Assembly: GCF_964275005.1 (NCBI RefSeq)
Contig: NC_092705.1
Coordinates: 7,552,641-7,616,640, forward strand
Direction: 5' to 3'
DNA length: 64,000 nucleotides
Source of the DNA: Diadema setosum
Lineage: Eukaryota > Echinodermata > Echinoidea > Diadematoida > Diadematidae
A program made the position numbers and the translations under genes. Shown here piece after piece: positions 47,288 to 58,008 of this stretch (positions within the stretch are counted from its first letter, which is position 1; each line of letters starts with the position of its first letter). Below the pieces are notes generated by a model that was given only the letters and a program-made list of their open reading frames with translations, did not search any database and was not told the origin of the DNA.

Positions 47288-47335
<48 letters not shown>
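46748..47335. repeat. TA microsatellites with two nested hairpin MITEs
   Basis: TA runs at 46748-46789, 47002-47042 and 47291-47335. Between the first two lies an element (about 46790-46956) with ends CAATAATAATGTCACAATAG (inverted at 46930-46956) and a 28-bp-arm hairpin at 46809-46865. Between the last two lies 47043-47291, with inverted ends TGAAGAGTTTGTTCGCAAAA. No coding. Confidence 0.8.
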
Positions 47336-47339
<4 letters not shown>

Positions 47340-47480
47340 CATAATTAAATATGCTATAGCCCTTAGAAATTGAGCAATGTATCGTGGTTTAATGCGTACA
47401 TCACGTAGACATTCTTAGGAGTCTTTCAATGTTGCCATAATTATTAAATTTGAATGCCTTATCTAATTAGTATGATTTTA

Positions 47481-48062
47481 GAGTACCCCCTTCTAGTTTC
47501 CCCTATATATTTATCTTCCTTCCTCTCTCCTTCTATCATGCCTTACTATGATAACTGAACGTGCATACATTTCATTTTTTTTTGGGGGGGGCTATAATGT
47601 TTGTTTACATTCTATGTGTAAGTTACTTACTGGGCATTCCAATGAAGCATTATACTAGCTTATGACAATCCGCACAAAATGTACATGCATATTCCATGTA
47701 CAAACTATTTATATAGTTGTGTATGTATGTGTATTTTGGGAGTAAACAAAATTAAATCGAATTGTAGAGTACCCCATTCTATTTTCCCCTATATATCTAT
47801 CTTCCTTCCTCTCTCCTTCTATCATGCCTTACTATGATAGCTGAACGTGTGAAATACATTTCTTTCTTTTTTTTTTTGGCTATAATGTTTGTTTACATTC
47901 TATGTTTAAGTTACTTACTGGGCATTCCAATGAAGCATAATACTAGCTTATGACAATCCGCATAAATTGTACATGCATATTCCATGTACAAACTATTTAT
48001 ATATTTGTGTATGTATGTGTATTTTGGGAGTAAACAAAATCAAATCGAATTCAATTTTAGAG
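47481..48062. repeat. Tandem duplication, 286-bp period, two copies
   Basis: TCCTTCTATCATGCCTTACT, TGGGCATTCCAATGAAGCAT and TTTTGGGAGTAAACAAAAT recur 286 bp apart, copies starting at 47481 and 47767. High identity suggests a recent event. Confidence 0.85.
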
Positions 48063-48109
48063 CATCAATGATTCTGGGCATATCTGATAAGTTTCTACAT
48101 CATGAAGAA

Positions 48110-49613
48110 TTTCGACCCTGATATAGTGGGAGTTCATGAAACAATTGTTCATAAACTAGTGAACACTAAAAAAGTCCCCAAAAGTACGTACAACTCATTA
48201 CTCGGTTCCCACATCCCGAACAAAAGATAACAGATGCATTTTGGAGTGAAATTTTGTCTGTACCAGTAGCTACTGATTGGGAAAAGGTACACAATACTAA
48301 TTTTTTTGTGTACTATTATTCCAAACTAAGGTCTTTATTTTAAGATTTTCCACAAAGCCATTGCGTTGAATGATTTTCTTTTTAAGATTAAACGGAAGGA
48401 ATCTCCTAACTTCTCCCTATGTGATAAAAAGGAGGAAACAATTGTTCATGTATTTTGTGAATGTGAAAAGGTTACCCCAATTTTTTCAGGACCTCCTTGT
48501 CATAATTTCACGGTATAACCGTTCAATCATTAATGTAACCAATTTTGAAAAACTTTTTGGATTTTGTAATGATAAATTTGTTTTATATTTATGTCTGTTA
48601 ATGAAATATCATATCTACAGTTGCAAGTTTGGTAATAGTCTCCCCAATACAGTAGCATTCAAATCTTTTGTTAAAAAACAGAAGGAAATTGAATATTATA
48701 ATATAGCAAAAAAGAAAAATAAATTAACTTCCCATTTCAAGAAATGGCGTTTTGAGATTTAACTCCTCCATGCAATCCTCAGGCCATTGTAATAGACCAA
48801 GTACATTGACTGCTTATTGGTGTCATATTTTGTTTGTTTGTTTGTTTGTTTGTTTGTTTGTTTTTTGTATATAGAAGGCCATATTGCGTTATTCATTTGT
48901 AGTCGCATGTAGTGCATGTAGTACAATATACACTGTACTAGTAACGGTGCCATCTGCTGTCGATTCTGGCTCTTCAGGGGCGATTTCTGAGATGGTAGCC
49001 TTCTTTGGCATTGACGTGACCTGACCTCCCGTGAATCGATAATGATTGTTTTTAAACTTTACCATCGGATGTAGGGTTTGCAGGACATCTTACAGAGTAC
49101 ATTGTGGCTGGATTGGGCCAGGTCGTGTGGTGGGGTGATCTACATCTACATTTACATTTACAGGGTATGTGTGTGGGGCGTGAGTGTATATGTGTTCAGA
49201 CAAGGATGTGTGGGGTGTGTGTGTGTGTGGGGGGGGGGGGGGAGGTGTAGTTGTTGTGGAAGTTCAAGTTATGTTTGGGTAATGTAGATCTTCTCGCCCC
49301 CTGGTTTGGCTTGTTCCAGTCTCTGCAGTGCACACACTTTTTTTTTTTTCAGTCGGAAGGGAGGATGAAACTGTTAATTGGTCACTCATTAGTTTGTTTG
49401 CTTGTTTGTTTGTTTTATTCTCCTTCCCCATCTCGGAATATCGCTCTTGAACAAGATCTGATTTGTATATGGTAACTTAATGTTCTGCCTTTTTTTTTTG
49501 TTCTTTTTTACAATTCCTCTACATTGTTCAGTGATTGTGTTATTCTAATCAAGTTAATTGTTGTTAATAGTGTGATTCTGTATAATTTTTCAATAAAACA
49601 TAAATTAAAAAAA
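48110..49613 (+). pseudogene. L1-type LINE 3' end
   Basis: FHKAIALNDFLFKIKRKESP and the C-terminal finger LCDKKEETIVHVFCECEK (48358-48470) are followed, after a frameshift, by HIYSCKFGNSLP and KWRFEI with a stop near 48760. A CAATAAAACATAAA signal and an A-run close the element at about 49590-49613. It carries TTTG and GT repeats in its 3' region. Inactive. Confidence 0.72.
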
Positions 49614-50279
49614 AGTTTCTATATCATTTTTATCACAAACACACACAACCAATTAAACTGAAACACTTCAATTGATATAAAAAGCAATATTTGTGTATCA
49701 TTACAGTTGTGTTCATGTTTGAACATAAATTAAAATCAAGTGTCGAATAAGCCTGCTGAGGCAAATTTGACTTTCGTGGACCCTAATTTTCATTTTCTCA
49801 GTCCCGACGACTGATCAAGGTAAGCGAAGTTGATTATCGTATAAAAGTGTAAATGTGTAAATGAAAACATTAAAATGTAGTAAGGCAATGAATCTGTTGA
49901 TTTTACTCTGTCCGTTTTCTTTTGTTACGCTACACCACCAAGGATGTCAAAGAAATAACGTTGTTGAAGTACACTGTCAAGTTTTCTGCATACTCGCCTT
50001 AAAAACAACAGAGTCGAGGATAAATTCATTTTGATCGGACCTAACGAGAAGATTATCAATATCTTATTTAGGAAATGTAGAAGTTTAACAGTCACGAATC
50101 GAGATGAACATCCGACTGAATATAGGTAGAAGAATTGACACTTTATTGTTTAATTAAACAAAGTAAAGCAAGGAACAAATTGACGCAGAATAATATAGTC
50201 ACAAGATTTGAGAATTAACGATAATTATTTAATGACAGGAATATCAAATTTTATTCGAATTCCTTAAAGCTGAGAGTGA

Positions 50280-50590
50280 CGATCAAACTGTTAACGTTAA
50301 GTCAGTGCCGGCTACAAACCTTCAATAATCTACATGTATTGGTATGTAAAGCTTGTCTACAAGTCTTACCATTTTATTATCTTCACCTAATTTAGAATAA
50401 CGCCTAAATGTCAAGATTGAAACTGATCTCATCGAAGCATTCACAAGATATATATCTCCAAGCAACATGGGCATAATGACTGCAAGACAATCATCGGTTC
50501 TATTCGAAAGGGAGAGGACATGCTAATTGTAAAGCGGAGTAACACTGAACTTTTAGTATTCCACCGCTGGGGCTGAGATTCAGGCAATCC
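50280..50590 (-). repeat. Array-unit block upstream of copy 3
   Basis: Contains GTGCCGGCTACAAACCTTCA, GTATGTAAAGCTTGTCTACA and GGGCATAATGACTGCAAGAC, matching the blocks at 6960 and 33528. It lies 3.9-4.2 kb upstream of the copy 3 start, the extra distance being due to inserted elements. Confidence 0.58.
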
Positions 50591-50721
50591 ATATGATCAT
50601 TTTTTTTTTTTTTTTTTTTTTTTGCGGACGTACATAGCACAACACTATACTTGATATGCGATGGTAGGATTATTTAGACGATATAAATACTTCACTTGCA
50701 AGAACTATTCCAAGTTCCTAT

Positions 50722-51024
50722 TATTCAAATTAGTGAAATTCTTCCGTCGAGATGCTTTTTCATTGCAACTGATTGACAAATTGCCCTACATCGACGTAAA
50801 TAAGCACTGAATTGATCAGTGTTTTTTAGTAGTAGCCATGATAAAAAAATCATGGGCGTACATACTCGAGCAGGATTCGAACCTACGACCTCGTGATCAC
50901 CGGACAGGCGTCATCTCCACTAGACCACCGAGCTTTCGCCCAACAGCAAGTGTTGGTTCTAATCCTTATAGCATGCTTTTTCATTATTCAAATTAGTGAA
51001 ATTCTTCCGTCGAGGTGCTTTTGT
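50722..51024 (-). mobile_element. tRNA-like SINE fragment between direct repeats
   Basis: The minus strand at 50870-50945 reads as a tRNA-derived head: CTCGGTGGTCTAGTGG (A box) and GTAGGTTCGAATCCTGC (B box). The acceptor ends do not pair well, so a working tRNA is unlikely. A 40-bp direct repeat (ATTCAAATTAGTGAAATTCT) flanks the stretch at 50726 and 50984. Confidence 0.6.
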
Positions 51025-51785
51025 CTCTTTTTTATCTTTTTGTAATACAGTATTAATGCATTGGTATTGGTACAATTTCTGGTAGTCATAATCCAGCTTG
51101 AAAGTACACTATTTGTTCGGGCATTTCATGGTTTTTAAGAAGATTATTTTAACGATTCCCCAATTTGTGCCCCTGGGGTCCCAAAGATGGGGATGGTTCT
51201 CATCTGTACGAGTATTCCAATACCCGAGCAATAATACCTGCCAAGTGTGGTGAAAATGTTCAGATGAATCATCAAAATTTGCAATTTGGGCCCCCACATT
51301 CCAGGGCCCCGAATGGGCATCCCACGTGCCGTCAGGAACATCTTTGAAACTACACAACGTGCTACAGATACTGTAATGTATATAGAACTCATAGCACTTA
51401 CTTAGCTGTATCATGGTTCTATGGAAATAGGCACCTCCTGGGGTTGGTTTCATAAAGTTATAACATAAAAGTCTTTACACATATCTGAGGATGGCCAAAG
51501 TCGCTCATTATTATGTAGCCATATGAAACTTCCAAAGCCATTTCATGAAGTCTCTCACAAATGTGTCTTATGAGCGAAAAGTCTCTCATAAGACTTTCAT
51601 TGTGGTTTTGAACAAATTCAGATCCAATTCCCGTAGGCACGACAGGGATGGTACCTGCCAAGTTTGGTGAAAATCCATTATGGGGCTTTCCGGAATAATA
51701 TAAGTGAAGATTTGTGGGTAGGTTGTGAGATCATCACTACATCTAATTTGCATACGTTGTTGGTCTAATATCTCTGTTTCGGAAA

Positions 51786-51837
51786 GCAACAACAACAACA
51801 ACAACAACAACAACAGCAACAACAACAATAACAACAA
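51786..51837. repeat. CAA trinucleotide repeat
   Basis: ACA triplets with a few changes; the minus frame is an artificial poly-Leu. Confidence 0.85.
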
Positions 51838-51998
51838 CTTTATGGTACTAGGTCCAATTTTGATGAAGCCTTTATCACGTTGTTTGTTTCGTTTTTAGTT
51901 TCCCAATACAGCCAACCTGAACATGCCATGTGGTTTTTCACTTTAATGAATAGTTGTACTACAGACCATCAGGATTGTGATGTGCTGATATTCTTCAG

Positions 51999-53162
51999 TC
52001 ATTTTTCAAGAATCAAGTAACCACACTCGTCAATGTTGACGTCAACTTCTTCATCGTTGAGTGCTCTTTCTGGATAGCCTCCAGAAGGCGATTGTCGTGA
52101 ATTGGCCGAAGATTGGCTTTGTACACTTAATGTTTTATTGTCTTTGTCCTCTATGATCAAATATCCAAACTCGTCTAGCAATATACCTCCTGACTCTGTA
52201 GATTTCGAATTGTTCACATTTAAAGAAGCAGCAGATATATTTCCCGCCTTGAATTTATCACAGCTTATGTCACTACTAATTGCTGATACACAATTACGCA
52301 CATTGACGTATCTGTCACGTTCACTCCCAAATGACGGTGGTAATGTCCTTACTGTCCTTGGAGATTCAGTCAGTGTACTGATTCGGTTACGTGTGTTTGC
52401 AGGAATAGGAGACTCAGACCTGTCTAGGCTCCCTGCTTGTTTCTCAAATCTTGATGGTGGTACGTCATAAATTTTGGTGTGCTTGAGGTCAAAATGTTCC
52501 TCTCCTTCCGAGGAGCAATTGCTTACGTTCCAGATTGAATTGCTCTCCATCTCATCAAGGCTGTCTTCCATGTTCTCTGCATCTCCGCAGGATATTGAGC
52601 CAAAGACATCATCTGCAGATGTCGTACGCTCAAAATAGATTCTAGACAGCGTTAGACTCATTTCGTCCGATTCTACTTCCTTCCAGCCGCTAAGTTTCGT
52701 ATCCTCTTCGACTGTGGAACGCATTGACATTTGTGATGCTGCTCTCGAGGACAAGCTATCACCTATGTTTGATTGATGGTCTGGCATTCCCATTATTGTC
52801 TCCGCCTCCAAACTAGCACGTACTGATAATTCAGTTTTAACCTCGGCAGGTTCCATGTCATCATTAAATCCTTCCTGTCTATTGACTTCAAATGTCTTAG
52901 CACAGATGGATGATGTTGCCAACGAAGCGTCAAGAAATCGGTGAGATGCTGAAATCCCAGTAGGATGTACCTGTACTTTTGTGGTGCTTGGTCTACTTAT
53001 TTCAGCTAATGGAAGATCTGCTCCGTCTACAGTGTTGTGGGGAGAGTCGTTGATTTTCATTCGTGGCTTGGCAAGGTCATCGAGTATTTCTTCGTAGAGA
53101 TTGTCCGGATCCCCCAGGCTCTGGGAATGTTCAGTGGAGTTACGAGTCACCACATAATATTT
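51999..53162 (-). CDS. Copy 4 exon: cytoplasmic tail
   Basis: 1164 bp with TGA, 387 residues, phase 0 start after TTCCTTTGCAG. Tail tyrosine sites: NLYEEI (residue 23), KIYDVPP (232), RYVNV (285), EFGYLII (334), ECGYLIL (382). It aligns with the copy 2 tail along its whole length with few gaps. Confidence 0.88.
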   Translation of the reverse strand, partial: KYYVVTRNSTEHSQSLGDPDNLYEEILDDLAKPRMKINDSPHNTVDGADLPLAEISRPSTTKVQVHPTGISASHRFLDASLATSSICAKTFEVNRQEGFNDDMEPAEVKTELSVRASLEAETIMGMPDHQSNIGDSLSSRAASQMSMRSTVEEDTKLSGWKEVESDEMSLTLSRIYFERTTSADDVFGSISCGDAENMEDSLDEMESNSIWNVSNCSSEGEEHFDLKHTKIYDVPPSRFEKQAGSLDRSESPIPANTRNRISTLTESPRTVRTLPPSFGSERDRYVNVRNCVSAISSDISCDKFKAGNISAASLNVNNSKSTESGGILLDEFGYLIIEDKDNKTLSVQSQSSANSRQSPSGGYPERALNDEEVDVNIDECGYLILEK

Positions 53163-56100
53163 CTGCAAAGGAAATAAAAAGGAGAAGGAAATAAAATGCA
53201 ATACATTGCTGTTGGTAGGCCTATACATGAAAAGATTAACTTCTGCCCCCTTGCCCCTTGGTTTCAAAAGCGTGCAGTTTAGAAATGCTTGAGCACGTGT
53301 ATGTAAATTATCATACGACAATCAATCACATCTGTTGATAGGACATGTGTAAGGGGTATCATATTGATGAATTTAACGCGGTGATATAACATTTAGAGGA
53401 CTGTGAGATATGAACTAACTAAAATGCAATGCTTGTCAGTACAAGTCCGTTCCTTCAGTTCAATACGTTGTTAGAATATATAATATAGAAGTTAGCCGTG
53501 ATGATAGATACATTCTGTTTTTGCTAAGTTATTTATAAGGAAGGAAAGGAAAATGAAAATAAAGAAAAGTACCGTTTTTACGTCACTTTAATAAACACCT
53601 CCTTACCTGCAGGGTTGAGGAAAAAAGTTTATAGAAATGCTACACTGAATCCCAATTTGCCAAAATGCTAAAGGATGGACAGAAAGTCTAAGTATACAAG
53701 CACCTTAGCGGATAAAATGGTTACACTGTTGTACCTTTTTCATCACTAAAAATTTTTATCTGCTTTTGAACGTAGGGGAGGAATGACTAATAGTGATGTT
53801 ATCAGAAAGGTCATTTCTCATGCACAAAAAAAAACACCAAAAAAACAAAACAAAAAAAAAACAAAACAAAAACAAAACAAAACTATCGAGAAGGACAATC
53901 ATGAAATTAGTCGGTCTTCTGAACATGGTTTAAAATACACGTATGAGATAATTTGTGGAAATTTTGCACAAACATAATATTGATTATCATTGATTTGACT
54001 GAAAGAGGTGAACAAGTACAGGTATAATTTGGTTTGTCATGTACCATTCTCTGTCATGTAGTATATCTGAAAGATTTAGCATAGAATAGATTAATAAATG
54101 AACCGGGACAAATGATTTGAGTCTTTTGAGATAATACATGTAATGAACTTTATCGTTTATCACTGTATAGGCAAAGACTGGAAGTCATCAGCATCAGTAT
54201 GACGGGTTTCATTCTTCGGTTTATAGTGTTTGTGTATAGAAACCTCATCAAATAAGGGCTTAGGTTTTGGATCAGGTATGGAGGCATTTCTTGGACATTT
54301 GGTAAGCTACCCGAGATTGTAAATTACCGAGGCATTCCCTCTCCAGCTTTTATCATCAATGTTTAAATTGCAACTGAACTTCACAATTACAAGTCAATAC
54401 GAGTGTGTTTTTCTCAGCATCCTTACACTGTTAATGTGTCGATTAATCCACCGTTTAAGGTACTTCTTGTACAACCATCTCAGGAGTATCAACAGCAAGA
54501 TGAGAGCGAGGAGTGATGCAAGCCCGATGAGAAACCATGTGAAGAGTTGGGCTGATGTGGTGGCAGCAGTCGTGTGAAAAACTGGCGGTAAATATTCAGT
54601 TATGAGATGTTAATGGAAAGAAAACTACTTTATTTAATATCATTATGAAGCTTTGATAGGGTAAATGAATTCGATCGTGATTCATGCATAAATTCATTTC
54701 AGGAACATGATTTGATAAGTACGTATGATTTCTTAAAAATATTGTGGAAAAGAATAATCAGCTGCTGAGCTATGTATCTATAATTATTGATTAGAATGAA
54801 GATGCAATTCTTTAGCCAATGGGGAGTCAAGTGGATTAAGCATTTTGGATATTTAGTGAACAAGAAGAAACAATAACAAAAATAACATGGGAAGAAGGAG
54901 GAGAAAAAAAATACTTTAACTGCTTTGACGCTTACATGAAAACGAACAAACCAACTTGAATTATATTTTTTTTTATTATAAAGACCCAGAAGAAGCACAG
55001 CAGGAAATAAAAGTATGGATATCAAGAGTGAAAATTCCAGAATAAGCAATAGCAGAGTTAAAATGCAATCTCATACATGGATTCATTATGGGTACTGGAT
55101 TACACCACTCCACAGTGTAAACGCAACTCACACCGGCCAATCGTTGGTAACTTGAAATGACAATATTTCGACAGATTCCTTAGACTTTTGACTTTCAACA
55201 TCACACCCTCTGCTACAGGTATTTGTGACATCATATACCTCTGACATTACACCTGACATTTGTTTACCTGACAAGAATAAGCAGCGCGGTTGCAGGGGAA
55301 TCTGGACTTAGTAAAGGATGGCCACATTATACCAATGTAGTGTAATTACTGGCTCGTGCATCTTAATATTTACCTCTGAGATTGTGTAATCTTCACTAGC
55401 AAGATATAAGAAGTCATTCAATCTCATAGAATGATTTTGATATACACGCCGCATGTTGAGTAGCTTTCCTTTCCTTTTTTTTTTATACATTCACATTGCT
55501 CACGGTATAAGAATTAAGGCCTTTACTCTTTATCCTTCTTTATTTCTCGACAGTTAACACAGAAATTACAATGTGTATATCACTGAAGAGTGGACATATC
55601 GACTCTGTTGCCAAGGATCGTAAAAAAAAAAAACAGATAAAAAGGGGAAAAGGGGAATGTTAATTTGCAAACCTTCCGAGATAATGTCCTGATGAGTTGT
55701 TATGATCATCTCAGTTGTTGTGCCTAAATAAACAGGAATTGATATTGGGAAGTTAAAGCACAATTAAAGCACATTGGCTTGCTAGAGATTTCTTTTTTCT
55801 TTTCATTCACTTTTATGAGTTTCAAAAGACGCATTCTGAAAATTTGGTAAAAACATATATTATTTTTGCATCAAGGGATCAGTTTCTGGAAAAGAATAAA
55901 AAATGCATATATGCAATCCAGTGAAGTTGTATTAAGTTACGTCATTTGATTTATTTTGACAGGTCATAGAACTTATATGATAATGATATATAGAATATTG
56001 ATATACTATAACAATCATAGAACATGTCCTAAGGAAGGTCAGGAAAATAAGAGGAAGAAAACCCGGTGTATTATTTCAATATGATTTGACATGAATTATG

Positions 56101-57970
56101 CAAGAATTTATGTGGAAACAGATTTTTTTTTTTCATTTTATTAATTAACGTCAGGCATTTCCTAAATCAGCATTGCTCTATTTCTATGATAAAAGAGGAA
56201 GATAGGCAGCAACGAGGATGATTAATTGTCCCAGTAGCTGTTGCGTAACTTCTTCTTTTTACATGTACACTTTGCAGGCCAACGGGTGAGCACGATTATT
56301 ACATCTCTGAATATTTCGACGGAACACAAATATAAAGATATGTGTTCATCACTGAAGACTGGACATATCAACTCAGCTGTCAAAGATCGTATGAAAAAGG
56401 TAAAAGAGAAAAAGGAAAATGTTCACTTGCAAACCTTGCGATATACTGCCCTGATGACTTGGTGAAATCTCAGCTGTTGTGCCTGAAAAAAAAAAGAAAA
56501 AGAAATGAGCAATCAATTAGAAAGTTCAAATCAATGTACAGTGGCCTGCTGGAGAGTTTTTTCTTTTCATTCACTTTGATGTGTTTGACAATCTGGTAAA
56601 GACCTGCAAAAGTTCTGCATCTAATGAGTAGTTTTGTGTAAGAAGACAAAATAAATGCATGTACATTATCATAACTCAGTAAAGTTACATTTTGTTACGA
56701 TATGATTCATTTTGACAGGTGACAAAACTTAGGATATGTTCCAAGACTTGGAAGTGGGGAGGAATAAATAAAATTCTATATTTCAATTTGATTTGACATA
56801 TACTTGCGAATGATATGTGTGTGTGTGTGTGCGCGCACACACACACACACAAATATATTTTGTAACTATAATTCGTATTTCATTCAAGTGGCAGCCAAAA
56901 CGCCATTAAAAAGTCGCAAAGGGTCCTGGTTGGTGGTAAAACAACGTAATAAATGAATAATGCTATTCATGTGTAATTGCTTATTTTTATTAGCATTTCT
57001 GAAATTCTACATCAAAAAGGAAAATGCGCATATCTTATTTTTGTAATCACAATCATTGTATCCCCTGTCATGATTCTTTACAAAGATGATATGCAGAATT
57101 GATAAGAAAGTGAGAATATCAACTTGCAAACCTTGCGAAGAATTGTCTTGATGAGCGGTTGAAATCCCAGGAGTTCTGCCTGAATAGATAAGGAAAGGAT
57201 TGAAAAAATGGAAAAAGAAATTATTATCAGTAGATTATATTCATAATTATGTACTCTTACTAAAACTAGGACAATGCATTTGTTTCCATTCAAAATGATG
57301 GATTTGATATTGAATTTGAGTGCTTGACAGGTCCTCAAAACCTACCAAGTAAGGTTAAGAGATGGATTTAAGAAAAATACACAGTAGGCTATGTCATTCA
57401 ACATAATTTGACAAATGTTCACAAAGAACGCGTAAAAATGAACATTTATCCATAGCATTGTTCTTCCTCTGCGATATTGTCCATATTATATTACTCACCT
57501 GCTTTGGATACAAGTGGTATGTGTGTTGCACTTTTACAAGTATTCCGTGGGCCTGGTATGTGATAATAAATCATATTGAAGTACCTTAGTGTCGCACTCA
57601 AATATTCATCTATAGTTACAAGGGGGTTTGACTGGTGGCAAACGAAATTTTGAAGGTAATGTGTAGCGTAAAAAAGCATAAAGGCGATATTATGAGTCGT
57701 CATATTCAAATGCCTTCTTAACTGAAGTAAAATTAACACTTTCTAGCACAGATTTTCACTCAATGTTTGCATGATTATGATTAATGATTGCATGATTATC
57801 CACGCATTATGAATATTGCTAAAGAGAAAGATGCATTCTGTTTGATTGTACATGTAGGGCCTATTGATTAATAATTTGGAAAGAAAAAAAAAACAACTAC
57901 TTGTTCTACCAATATTTCATAGATTGCGTAAAATAAATATATATAATACTGCGATCCATCAAGCTTAATG

Positions 57971-58008
<38 letters not shown>

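Noticed and set aside
50870..50945. Functional tRNA gene on the minus strand
   Set aside because: A and B box are present but acceptor ends do not pair and it lies in duplicated sequence; read as a SINE head.
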